DNA from: Sphingomonadales bacterium BRH_c42
GTDB taxonomy: Bacteria; Pseudomonadota; Alphaproteobacteria; Sphingomonadales; Sphingomonadaceae
Assembly (NCBI GenBank): GCA_001516125.1
Contig: LOEX01000127.1
Span: 1 to 64,000, forward strand
DNA length: 64,000 nucleotides
Direction of reading: 5' to 3'
Made by a program: the position numbers and the translations under genes. This document shows, piece by piece, positions 8,832-18,169 of the stretch (positions are counted from its first letter, which is position 1; every line of letters begins with the position of its first letter). The notes under the pieces were generated by a model that was not told the origin of the DNA, made no database searches, and saw nothing but the letters and a program-made list of their open reading frames with translations.

Positions 8832-11051
8832 TCAGGCAACCCGGGATTGAACTGAGTTCATATCTATTTCAATGAATTGCCTGGCTTTTGCGGGTGCCCC
8901 ACCCGATGCATGAAGGACCGCGAATGCGTCCTCTCCCAGCGCGGTCAACGGCCTGCCCGCCGCTTCGATCTGGTAGGGCGAAACCCGGTGCCGCGTGCAC
9001 AGCCCGCCGTCGCCATCGTCGATCAGCCGCGTCTCGAACCTGAGGCCCTGCGACGCACCTTCGCTCCTACGGACCGCCGCGACCGCAAGCTGGCCTCCCC
9101 CCAGATCGAGCACCACATCGGTACCCACCGGCACGTTCAGCAGCCCCTCGATCATGGCGCCGGTCTTTGACAGGTTACGCAAGGTGACGTTGTAGCGATG
9201 ATCGCCGTGGATCAGACCGACCCTGCGGAATTCCTTGCGCCGCTCGGCCCTGTATCTGGGTGGGCCGCTGGGATCATAGACGAGCTTGCCTGCGTCAAGC
9301 CGTTCAAGCAGCTCATCGTTGGGTACCGCCGGAGAGAAGATCAGCCCCTGTAGCGATCCCGCGCCCAATTCCTTGACCAGCGCCAGTTCGTCCCTGGTTT
9401 CGACCCCTTCGGCCACGGTTTCCATTTGCAGGGCACCGGCGAGGCTGACGATCGAGCTGATGATCGCCTTGTTGTTGTTACCCGGTTCAGTGCATCCGCG
9501 CACGAAGCTCTGGTCGATCTTGATCTTGTCGAATGGTGCATCGCGCAAATAACTGAGCGAGCTGTAGCCGGTGCCGAAGTCGTCGAGCGCCAGCCTCACC
9601 CCAAGTTTCCTCAGCCGGGCGAAGATGGCCTTCGAACGCCCATAGTCGCCGACAAAGATGCTTTCGGTGATTTCCAGTTCGACCCGCGCAGGATTGATGC
9701 CGGAATATTCGATTGCCTGCTGCACGATATTGGGAAAGCTGTCATCTTCGAACTGGACCGCGGATACATTGACCGCCACCCGCAGTTCGACCGGCCAGGT
9801 TGCCGCATCCTCACAGGTCTTGCGCAGCGCCCAGGCGCCGATCTTCTTGATCATCCCCACCTCCTCGGCGATCGGGATGAATTCACCCGGCGGGATCCAT
9901 CCCTTTTCGGGATGTCGCCAGCGGATCAGCGCCTCGAGGCATTTGACCTTGTGCGTCTCCGCATCGACGATCGGCTGGAAATGCATTTCCAGCTCTTCGT
10001 TCGCCAGGGCATCGCCCAGATCCGATTCGACTTGCGCGCGGCGCCGCGACTTGTCCTTGAGGTCACTGGAGAAGAAGCGATACTTCCCACGTCCACTTCC
10101 CTTCGCGGCATAAAGTGCAAGGTCCGCGGCATTGACCAGATCTTCGGCCTCGATCCCGTCGTATGGCGCTATGGCTATTCCAAGTGACGACCCGATCGTC
10201 GCGCGCGATCCGTTGAGCGAGTAGGGCTGCGAAACTATCTGTATCATGCGCTGGCCCAGGTCGCCGAGCACCCCACGATCGTCGAAATCGGGCAGCATGA
10301 TCTGAAATTCGTCACCGCCCAGCCGCGCAATTTCACCCTGGTCGCCAATGATACGTTGCAGGCGTGCAGCAACTTGCTTGAGCAGATCGTCACCTGCGGG
10401 GTGGCCCAGCGTGTCATTGACCTGCTTGAAGCGGTCGAGATCGAGCATCAGCAACGCACAGGAGCGCTTGGAGTTGCGATAGTGCGTCAGCGTTTTTGTG
10501 AGCGTGCGCGCCATGCGGTGGCGGTTCGCAAGCCCGGTCAGCGCGTCGAACTGTGAAAGTCTTTCCGCGTCACGCTGATCCTCCAGCGTGGCCGTGACAT
10601 CCTTGGCACTGCCGCGGTAGCCGGTGAAAACGCCAAACTTGTCGAACTGCGGTTTCCCGGCAATCTCCCACCAATATTCGGACTTGCCGCTGCTGACCTT
10701 GACGCAAAGCTGGCTGATCGAATTGCGCGCACCGAGCAAAAACCGCAGCGGTCTTTCCGGTTCTCCGGTCCCTTCGTCGGCTCTGGTCCGAAACAGGTCC
10801 CCTACGGGCTTGCCCAACACTTTGTCGCGCTCGATGCCAAGCCTGGCAATGGCAGTTTCGGAAAGATAGATCAGGCGCCCCAATGCATCGGACGCCCAGA
10901 ACCAGCCGAGTCCGGCCCTTTCGAAACTGTCGAGCAGTTCAACCCTGCGGACGAAATCGGTTTCGGCAATAGGATTCAGAGGCCCGTCAGCGGACTTCTG
11001 CGCCTTCTTGCGACGCCTCTCTTCCAGAATTCCAGTCATCCTTTTGGGCAT
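8832..11051 (-). CDS. PAS-GGDEF-EAL-PilZ protein (paralogue with intact EAL motifs)
   Basis: RLGGDEFQIMLPD; EALIRW, LALDDFGTGYSSL, KIDQSFV, VAEGVET; C-terminal RNLSKTGAMIEG PilZ-like. Confidence 0.93.
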   Translation of the reverse strand: MPKRMTGILEERRRKKAQKSADGPLNPIAETDFVRRVELLDSFERAGLGWFWASDALGRLIYLSETAIARLGIERDKVLGKPVGDLFRTRADEGTGEPERPLRFLLGARNSISQLCVKVSSGKSEYWWEIAGKPQFDKFGVFTGYRGSAKDVTATLEDQRDAERLSQFDALTGLANRHRMARTLTKTLTHYRNSKRSCALLMLDLDRFKQVNDTLGHPAGDDLLKQVAARLQRIIGDQGEIARLGGDEFQIMLPDFDDRGVLGDLGQRMIQIVSQPYSLNGSRATIGSSLGIAIAPYDGIEAEDLVNAADLALYAAKGSGRGKYRFFSSDLKDKSRRRAQVESDLGDALANEELEMHFQPIVDAETHKVKCLEALIRWRHPEKGWIPPGEFIPIAEEVGMIKKIGAWALRKTCEDAATWPVELRVAVNVSAVQFEDDSFPNIVQQAIEYSGINPARVELEITESIFVGDYGRSKAIFARLRKLGVRLALDDFGTGYSSLSYLRDAPFDKIKIDQSFVRGCTEPGNNNKAIISSIVSLAGALQMETVAEGVETRDELALVKELGAGSLQGLIFSPAVPNDELLERLDAGKLVYDPSGPPRYRAERRKEFRRVGLIHGDHRYNVTLRNLSKTGAMIEGLLNVPVGTDVVLDLGGGQLAVAAVRRSEGASQGLRFETRLIDDGDGGLCTRHRVSPYQIEAAGRPLTALGEDAFAVLHASGGAPAKARQFIEIDMNSVQSRVA

Positions 11052-11246
11052 CTGTCGACCTGTTGTTTACTGACCCAATCATGGCCGTCTAATTTCAATT
11101 TCTTGCCAAACTGATAACCATCGCAAGGCCCCTTTCCGCACGGGAAGCTAAAGTTTGCTGCTGCGATCCTTCCCAAGACGTCATCTTGCCAAGTTACCGG
11201 GTGCGCGCCATTCTGCCGCCAAGTCCGCAAGATGGAGGGGAATTGC

Positions 11247-12941
11247 ATGACACGGGGTCCGCAACTGGAAAACGAGGCGGCGCAATCGACGGCGGCGCTG
11301 GGGCCGCTCGTGGGCATAGCGCGCGAGGATCTGATGGGCGCGGTCGCGGTGCTGCTGCGTGAAAGCGCGTCCGACCCGCAGCGCATCGCCAGGCATGCGC
11401 GTGCGATGGGCGAGGACATGGTCAGGATCATGACCGGCAAGTCCGAACTGGCGCCCGATCCCAAGGACAAGCGGTTCATGGACCCGGCCTGGCAATACAA
11501 CCCGTTCTTCCGTGCCGGGGCGCAATATTACCTCGCGGTCCAGAAAGGCATGAAGGGCTGGCTCGAAGACCTCAATCTCGACGATCTGGAGCGTGACCGC
11601 GCCAATTTCATCACCACCATCATCATCGACAGTCTCGCGCCCACCAACACGCTGGCAGGCAACCCCACCGCGCAGAAGCGCGTGATCGACAGCGGCGGGC
11701 TATCGCTGATCAAAGGATTGCAGAACGCCTATAACGACATGGTCCACAACAAGGGCATGGTCAGCCAGGTGGACAAGCGTCCGTTCAAGCTGGGTGAGAA
11801 CATCGCCACCTCGAAGGGATCGGTGGTGCTGCGCACCGAGATGATGGAGCTGATCCAGTATGCGCCCACCACCGATGAGGTCCACGCCATACCGCAGCTG
11901 ACCATCCCGCCGCAGATCAACAAGATGTATATCAACGATCTCTCGCCAGAGAAATCGGTGATCAAGTACCAGCTCGACAACGGCATGCAGACGTTCGTGA
12001 TTTCATGGCGCAATCCGTCGAAGGAGCAGGGCATCTGGGCGATGGACGATTATGTCCGTTCGTGCCGCGAGGCGATGGTAGCGGTGAGCGAAATCACCGG
12101 ATCGGACAAGGTCAATGTCTCGGCAGGCTGTTCTGGCGGGCAGACGGCAAGCGTTCTTGCCTCGAAACTCGCGGCCGACAAGGACGACCTGCTCGGCAGC
12201 CTGACGCTGATGGTCTGCGTGCTCCATCCCATGCAGAACGATATCGAGGCGGGATCGCTGGTTTCGGAAAACGGGATGAAGCTCGCCCGCCAGCGCGCGG
12301 CCAAGGCCGGTATTATCAAGGCCGACGATCTGGCGCGCGGCTTTGCCTGGCTGCGGCCAAACGACCTCATCTGGAACTATGTGATCAACAACTACCTGCT
12401 CGGCGCCGATCCGCCAGCGTTCGACGTGCTCTACTGGAACGCCGATGCGACCAATCTTTCGGGCAGCCTGATGGGCGATTTTCTCACCCTGTTCGAAACG
12501 CTGGCCTTCACGAAAAAGGGCGAGGTCGAAATGGCCGGGCACAAGATCGACCTCTCGAAGGTCAAGTCCGACCTGTTTATCCTGGGCGGGGTGACCGACC
12601 ATATTACCCCGTGGAAGGCGACCTATCGTTCGACCAGGCTGTTCGGATCGAAGGACATTACCTATGTCCTCAGCCAGTCGGGCCACATGCAGGCGATCCT
12701 CAACCCGCCGGGCAACCCCAAGGCGAAATATTTCGTCCAGGCGAAGCCGGGCAAACTGCCCGAAACAGCCGATCAGTGGCTGGAGGGAACCGAGGAAGTC
12801 AAGGGCAGCTGGTGGCCGTTCTGGATGGAATGGATGAAGAAGCGCTCCGGCCCGAAGGTTCCTGCCCCCAATGAACTGGGGAATGATCGTTACAAACCAC
12901 TGGACCCGGCCCCCGGGCTCTATGTAGTTGAGGCAAGATAA
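11247..12941 (+). CDS. phaC: Poly(3-hydroxyalkanoate) synthase, class I-like
   Basis: PhaC box GCSGG, FMDPAWQYNPFFRAGAQYYLA, PPQINKMYINDLSPEKS; ATG at 11247 with SD GGAGGGG. Confidence 0.93.
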   Translation: MTRGPQLENEAAQSTAALGPLVGIAREDLMGAVAVLLRESASDPQRIARHARAMGEDMVRIMTGKSELAPDPKDKRFMDPAWQYNPFFRAGAQYYLAVQKGMKGWLEDLNLDDLERDRANFITTIIIDSLAPTNTLAGNPTAQKRVIDSGGLSLIKGLQNAYNDMVHNKGMVSQVDKRPFKLGENIATSKGSVVLRTEMMELIQYAPTTDEVHAIPQLTIPPQINKMYINDLSPEKSVIKYQLDNGMQTFVISWRNPSKEQGIWAMDDYVRSCREAMVAVSEITGSDKVNVSAGCSGGQTASVLASKLAADKDDLLGSLTLMVCVLHPMQNDIEAGSLVSENGMKLARQRAAKAGIIKADDLARGFAWLRPNDLIWNYVINNYLLGADPPAFDVLYWNADATNLSGSLMGDFLTLFETLAFTKKGEVEMAGHKIDLSKVKSDLFILGGVTDHITPWKATYRSTRLFGSKDITYVLSQSGHMQAILNPPGNPKAKYFVQAKPGKLPETADQWLEGTEEVKGSWWPFWMEWMKKRSGPKVPAPNELGNDRYKPLDPAPGLYVVEAR

Positions 12942-12982
12942 CCATAAGCCCGATCAGCGGGTCGCTTGAGAGGAAAACCTGA

Positions 12983-13867
12983 TTGACCGATCGTCTCGAT
13001 GATGAGCTCGACGATGTGCTCGAGGGGGCCATGCGTGACGCCGCAATCACCATGGAAACCGTGGGCGGGCGGACCTTGCGCGTCGCCACCTGGCGGCTCG
13101 ATCAGCCGAGCGACCACCTGCCAATCCTGTTCTTCAACGGGATCGGGGCAAATATCGAAGCGGTCGCCCCGCTGGCCGAGGCGCTGACCGATCGCGGTTT
13201 CATCATGTTCGACATGCCGGGTGTCGGCGGCTCGCCCGAACCGGTGGTGCCCTACAACACCATCACGATGGCGTGGACGACCACCCAGCTGCTCGACAAA
13301 TTGGGCGTAGGAAAGGTTGACGTCATGGGGGTCAGCTGGGGCGGCGCCATGGCGCAGCATTTCGCGCTCCAGCACCCGCGCCGCACGCGCAGGCTGATCC
13401 TGGCGGCGACCAGCGCGGGAATGTTGATGATCCCCGGCAGCCCCGCCTCGCTGTCCAAGATGATCGATCCCCGCCGCTATATCGACGCCGCCTTCATGGA
13501 AGAGCATTTCCAGACCCTCTATGGAGGTGCGCTGGGCAAGGCGCTCAATAAGATGGAGCATATCCATCGGCTGAAGCCGCCAACACCTCGCGGCTATTTT
13601 TACCAGCTGCTCGCCATGCTCGGCTGGACCAGTGCCCCGGCGCTGCCCTTCATGCGCAAGAAGACGCTGATCATGATGGGCGATGAGGACCACATCGTAC
13701 CACTTGCCAATGGCTGGTTCCTGGACAAGCTGATCCCGAACAGCGAAATGCTGGTGCTGCGCGGCGGGGGGCACCTGTTCCTTCTCAGCCACAGCGACGA
13801 ATGCGTCGCGGCGATCGGGCGCTTTCTGGATGAACCGGACGAGGAGCGCCTGTCCGAGGCGGCATAG
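12983..13867 (+). CDS. Alpha/beta hydrolase, intracellular PHA depolymerase-like
   Basis: GVSWGGAMAQHFA nucleophile elbow, FFNGIGANIEAVAPLAEAL, DEDHIVPLANG..GGGHLFL; directly downstream of phaC; TTG start with SD GAGGAAAA. Confidence 0.82.
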   Translation: MTDRLDDELDDVLEGAMRDAAITMETVGGRTLRVATWRLDQPSDHLPILFFNGIGANIEAVAPLAEALTDRGFIMFDMPGVGGSPEPVVPYNTITMAWTTTQLLDKLGVGKVDVMGVSWGGAMAQHFALQHPRRTRRLILAATSAGMLMIPGSPASLSKMIDPRRYIDAAFMEEHFQTLYGGALGKALNKMEHIHRLKPPTPRGYFYQLLAMLGWTSAPALPFMRKKTLIMMGDEDHIVPLANGWFLDKLIPNSEMLVLRGGGHLFLLSHSDECVAAIGRFLDEPDEERLSEAA

Positions 13868-13911
13868 CCCATCCGGGCGAAAGGCGCAGGGGAGGAGGAG
13901 CAACGATTGGC

Positions 13912-15228
13912 ATGAGGCATATCGCGATCATCGGTTCCGGCCCCGCCGGTTACTACACCGCCGAGGCCGCGCAGAAGCGGTGGGAGGACGATGTCCGCAT
14001 CGACATCTTCGACATGCTGCCTGTGCCCTATGGCCTGATCCGCACCGGGGTCGCGCCCGATCACCAATCGATCAAGGGCGTCTCTCGCCGTTATGAAAAG
14101 ACCGCGCTCAGCGACAATGTCCGCTTTGTCGGCAATGTCTGCGTGGGCCGCGACGTTACGATTGCCGAATTGCAGCAATCCTATGATGCGGTGGTTCTGG
14201 CGACGGGCGCGCCCAACGATCGCCCGCTCGGTATTCCCGGCGCGGAGCTGGGCAACGTCTTCGGCAGCGCGGCATTTGTCGGCTGGTACAACGGCCACCC
14301 GCAGTTCGCCGATCTGGACCCCAACTTGTCGGGCCGCCACGCGGTGGTGATCGGCATGGGTAATGTCGCGCTCGACGTCGCACGCATTCTTGCCAAGACC
14401 GAGGGCGAATTTGCCGGAGCCGACATCGTCACTCATGCGCTTGACGCCCTGCGCGCGTCGCGGCTGCAAACGATCACCATTGTCGGGCGGCGCGGGCCGC
14501 ATCAGATCATGATGACGCCCAAGGAGCTGGGCGAACTGGCGCAGCTTGAGCGCGCATCGCCCCGGGTCGATCGCGATGATTTGCCCGATGAGGGCGAAGA
14601 CGCGCTGCTCGAGCCGGGCCTGCGCAAATCGGTGGCGCATCTGCGCAGCTTCGCCGCCATCCCCGAAAGCGTCCATGCCGACAAGCCGATCGAAATCGCT
14701 TTTGACATGTTCGCAAGCCCGCACGAATTGCTGGGCGATGGCAGCGTCCGCGCGATCCGGCTGGAACGCACAACGGTGGAGGCAGGCCGTGCACGCGGAA
14801 CCGGCGAGTTTTACGATATTCCCGCCGATCTTGTGGTCAGCTGCATCGGCTATCGCACCTCCCCAATACCCGAAGTGCCGTTCGACGAGCGCGCGGGCTG
14901 CTTCGCCAACGACGAAGGTCGCATCCTGCCCGGCATCTATTGCGTCGGCTGGGCGCGGCGCGGGCCGTCGGGCACGATCGGCACCAACCGCCCCGACGGC
15001 TTTGGCGTGGTCGAAAAGATTGCCGAGGACATCGACAGCGGCGCGCTGGGGCGGGCCGAGAGGAAGGGGCGTGCGGGTTTTGACGCGCTGGCAAGCGAGC
15101 GCGGGCTCGACATCGTCACCTTCCGCGACTGGAAAAAAATAGAGGAAGCAGAGGAGCAGGCCGCCCGCGAGGGCGCCCCGCGCGAAAAGTTCGTCGATAT
15201 TGCCGCGATGATCAAGGCGCGCGGGTAG
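13912..15228 (+). CDS. fprA: Ferredoxin--NADP(+) reductase, FprA-like (adrenodoxin reductase family)
   Basis: IAIIGSGPAGYYTAEAAQKR...PVPYGLIRTGVAPDHQSIKGVSRRYEK; VGWARRGPSGTIGTNRPDGFGVVEKI. Confidence 0.9.
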   Translation: MRHIAIIGSGPAGYYTAEAAQKRWEDDVRIDIFDMLPVPYGLIRTGVAPDHQSIKGVSRRYEKTALSDNVRFVGNVCVGRDVTIAELQQSYDAVVLATGAPNDRPLGIPGAELGNVFGSAAFVGWYNGHPQFADLDPNLSGRHAVVIGMGNVALDVARILAKTEGEFAGADIVTHALDALRASRLQTITIVGRRGPHQIMMTPKELGELAQLERASPRVDRDDLPDEGEDALLEPGLRKSVAHLRSFAAIPESVHADKPIEIAFDMFASPHELLGDGSVRAIRLERTTVEAGRARGTGEFYDIPADLVVSCIGYRTSPIPEVPFDERAGCFANDEGRILPGIYCVGWARRGPSGTIGTNRPDGFGVVEKIAEDIDSGALGRAERKGRAGFDALASERGLDIVTFRDWKKIEEAEEQAAREGAPREKFVDIAAMIKARG

Positions 15229-15348
15229 ATGCTCAATCTGATAACAGTGGCGCGGGTTAGGTAGATATTGATTTAGTAATTTTGTGCCGATATATCGCCT
15301 TTGAATGAGTTGCGGAGCTTACATATTCCTTCGCTTCTCATCTACCTA

Positions 15349-15368
15349 GGGGCTCCTGCGGGAGCCCC
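15349..15368 (+). other. Strong hairpin in leader of NYN gene (GGGGCTCC-TGCG-GGAGCCCC)
   Basis: Perfect 8-bp stem with tetraloop, followed by ATTTCATTT; no long T-run. Confidence 0.6.
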
Positions 15369-15388
15369 ATTTCATTTCGGGGGAGCAT

Positions 15389-16216
15389 ATGCTGCAGACC
15401 GCAGTTTTTGTCGATGCTGGCTATCTCTTCGCCGCCGGATCATCTCTGCTCTACGGTGCAAAGCAGCCCAGAACAGCCTGCCAGCTCGACATCGACCAGG
15501 CTGTGGAAACAATTTGTGAATTCGCGCGATCAGTCGAATCTGATGCAAGACTGTTGCGCATCTACTGGTACGACGGCATCAAACCCTACAGCGGACCAAG
15601 CACAGAACAGATGGCACTTGGGCAAAAACACAACGTGAAACTGCGGCTGGGAATGCTCAACAGCCAAGGACAACAGAAGGGTGTCGATTCCCTGATTATT
15701 ACCGACCTCATCGATCTTGCACGAAACAAGGCGCTGAGCGACGCACTTATCCTTGCTGGCGACGAAGACCTTCGTGTAGGTGTGCAAGTGGCCCAATCAT
15801 TTGGCGTACGTGTCCACCTTCTTGGAGTCTCTCCCACGCGTGGCAACGTTTCGCCCCACCTGATGCAGGAAATCGACTCTTTGTCAGAGTTGACCGCAGA
15901 TCACGTGCGAACATTTCTGACATGCAGAATTGCAACTACCGAACCGGCTTCCACGATTGGGAAACTACCGCTTGCCCAGTCCGAACCTCAGAACGGTGGT
16001 GTAATCAACTTCAACTCGATTGTGCAAAGCATCCTCGGTCGATTTAACGACGGTCAAATGGCCACCTTCAAGCAGCATTTAGTCACCTCAAACAGCCTGC
16101 CTCGTGAAGTTGACGCTCCGATTTTGGCTCAAGCCCGTCACGAGCTGAACCGCGATTTGACGATTGACGAGAAGCGAATGGTGCGCGCAATCGCACGCGA
16201 AGCCCTCGAAAAGTGA
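15389..16216 (+). CDS. NYN-domain (PIN-like) putative ribonuclease
   Basis: TAVFVDAGYLFAAG, KGVDSLIITDLIDLA, ALILAGDEDLRVGVQVAQSFGVRVHLLG: conserved NYN acidic residues; lower GC than neighbours. Confidence 0.82.
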   Translation: MLQTAVFVDAGYLFAAGSSLLYGAKQPRTACQLDIDQAVETICEFARSVESDARLLRIYWYDGIKPYSGPSTEQMALGQKHNVKLRLGMLNSQGQQKGVDSLIITDLIDLARNKALSDALILAGDEDLRVGVQVAQSFGVRVHLLGVSPTRGNVSPHLMQEIDSLSELTADHVRTFLTCRIATTEPASTIGKLPLAQSEPQNGGVINFNSIVQSILGRFNDGQMATFKQHLVTSNSLPREVDAPILAQARHELNRDLTIDEKRMVRAIAREALEK

Positions 16217-16251
16217 TTTAGAAGCCCAAAGGGCAGGTGCTCGCCCCTCAC

Positions 16252-17337
16252 TCAGGGCTCGATCACGATACCCCTGGCCGGATCGACCTGACCGCCTACC
16301 ATTTCAGCAAACACCTTGCGTGCCGCATCGAGGCCCTGCCGCCGCTCGATCGTGATCGAGCCCGCCGCGCTGTCGAGAAATGCCTGCCAGCTTGCTGCCA
16401 TCTGCCGCCCTGCCTCTTGCGGGCCCAGCTGCTTGAACAGCGCAACCGCGTGATCGGGCGCGAAGAACAGTGTCGGGCGCGGCCCTGGCAGGTCCGTCCC
16501 TCCACCCAGCCCGCCGCCGCGCTCATCGATATGCGTGACGCCGACAAGGCAGGAATAAGCGAGGTTTTGGGCCAGATGCGCATGAAATTGCCGCAGCAGG
16601 GCGGCGTTGCCCGCGAAATCGACCGAGACGCTGGGCACCTGCTTCAGCGTGCCGACGTCGCCATAGGCGAGCACTTCGTCATACAGCCCGGTGCCCTTCA
16701 CGAAATCGACATTGCCCGCCGAAGTCAGCCCGATGCTCCGGATAGCGGGCGAATTGTGCTTTGCCACGCAAGCAAGGCCCATCGCGGTCTTTGACGAAGC
16801 GCTGGTGAGGATTACCGATTCCGCCCCGAACCAGTCATTGATGCGCATGAAATATTCGATCAGGAACCCGGTCTTGAACAGCGGGCCGAAGATCATCCGC
16901 TCACCCTCATGCGCAGGATCGTGCTCAGGGTCGGCGGCGAGGCGCGCATACTGGTTGTAGATCGGGCTCATCGGCTGGCGATGTTCGGCCAGGTCCATAA
17001 AGCCGCCCGCCGAAATCCGGCCCGGAATGACATCAAGATGCGTGGCCATGGGCAAGAAGCCATAGACCCGCTCGCCCACCGCAATTTCGGGGCATTTGCT
17101 CTCCACCACGCTGGCGTGGCCCCACATCGGCACGATCCCCCAACCATCTGGCGCGGGAAAGAAGTTCCAATATCCTACCATCTCGCCCACCACAGCGTAG
17201 GTGACGTTGTTCGAGGTGACCGAGAAGCTTTCGATTTCCAGCCGAACCGCGCCATCGGCCAGCGGGCCCTGCTCGATTTCGGCCAGTTCGGCGCTGGTCA
17301 GATCGTCGCGGCGAACGTGGACTTGTTGTGCGGTCAT
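16252..17337 (-). CDS. DUF2855 family protein
   Basis: SFSVTSNNVTYAVVGEMVGYWNFFPAPDGWGIVPMWGHASVVES...MIFGPLFKTGFLIEYF typical of DUF2855. Confidence 0.83.
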   Translation of the reverse strand: MTAQQVHVRRDDLTSAELAEIEQGPLADGAVRLEIESFSVTSNNVTYAVVGEMVGYWNFFPAPDGWGIVPMWGHASVVESKCPEIAVGERVYGFLPMATHLDVIPGRISAGGFMDLAEHRQPMSPIYNQYARLAADPEHDPAHEGERMIFGPLFKTGFLIEYFMRINDWFGAESVILTSASSKTAMGLACVAKHNSPAIRSIGLTSAGNVDFVKGTGLYDEVLAYGDVGTLKQVPSVSVDFAGNAALLRQFHAHLAQNLAYSCLVGVTHIDERGGGLGGGTDLPGPRPTLFFAPDHAVALFKQLGPQEAGRQMAASWQAFLDSAAGSITIERRQGLDAARKVFAEMVGGQVDPARGIVIEP

Positions 17338-17367
17338 CGGCAGGTCTCCTGTTTGGGCCTGCCTAGC

Positions 17368-17663
17368 CTAGTCCGGTTCGCTTTCCCAGCGGGTTGCGCG
17401 GACGCTGCCCCGCTGCTCCGTCACCGCCATCCAGGCCGACAGATAGGGGCGTTGTCGATATATTGGGTGATGCTGACGCTCTCGTAAAGTTCGAGCCCGT
17501 CAATCTCTACCACCGGTACCTTGCCGAACGGATGCCGGTTGGCAGTCGAATGCGCGGCCGTTGCAATCGTTTCGTGGCCTAGCCCCGCTTCGTCAGCGGT
17601 GATCTAAACGATCCGCGTATAGGTCGAGATGACCGTGCCGAAGATGCGGACTTCGGCGGTCAC
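17368..17663 (-). pseudogene. Decayed glutathione S-transferase gene (in-frame stop, large internal deletion)
   Basis: From GTG 17661-17663: (V/M)TAEVRIFGTVISTYTRIV*ITADEAGLGHETIATAAHSTANRHPFGKVPVVEIDGLELYESVSITQYIDNAP, then after a frame change YLSAWMAVTEQRGSVRATRWESEPD* resembling the GST C-terminus; about 110 residues missing between. Confidence 0.75.
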
Positions 17664-18169
17664 GATCGCTCAGCTTTTCGCACAAGGGCTTCTTGTGCCA
17701 GCTCCCGAGTTCGCTGGAGAAATCCATCCGCCTCTTCAACTGATGACATGAAATCAGTTGCCAATTCAGACAGCCGTTCACCAGGCCATCTCTGTGGAGC
17801 GCCCGTTAATTTGTTCTTGCCAGTATATGCCTTGATCGAAATCTTTCTGTCCTTGTCGTGACCAAATTCACCATGGACAATCTCATTCCGCATGGCGAAC
17901 TGCTTTTTAGCTTTCTGACAGAATCCCTTTAGATCCCAGTGAGCGTAGAGCTTGCCCTTGATATGTTCCCGGTTAAGGCGCTCCAATAACTCGATTTTAT
18001 TCCTGCTCGACATTGGATTGACGAGAGCATTTGTCTGGAGATCATTCAGTGCCAGCGCGGACTGTAGCAGTTCATTAAGTCGATGCTCGAGATAAGACGA
18101 CGCGATGACCAACCGCGCGATCTGAATAGAATAACCGTCAAGATACTCTGGACTCGACTCGTCAGCCAT
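17660..18169 (-). CDS. HEPN-like small protein, translationally coupled to dnaN
   Basis: ATG (18167-18169) overlaps dnaN TGA (18169-18171) as TGATG; KQFAMRNEIVHGEFG carries Rx4H; helical LEHRLNELLQSAL; low GC. Confidence 0.65.
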   Translation of the reverse strand: MADESSPEYLDGYSIQIARLVIASSYLEHRLNELLQSALALNDLQTNALVNPMSSRNKIELLERLNREHIKGKLYAHWDLKGFCQKAKKQFAMRNEIVHGEFGHDKDRKISIKAYTGKNKLTGAPQRWPGERLSELATDFMSSVEEADGFLQRTRELAQEALVRKAERS

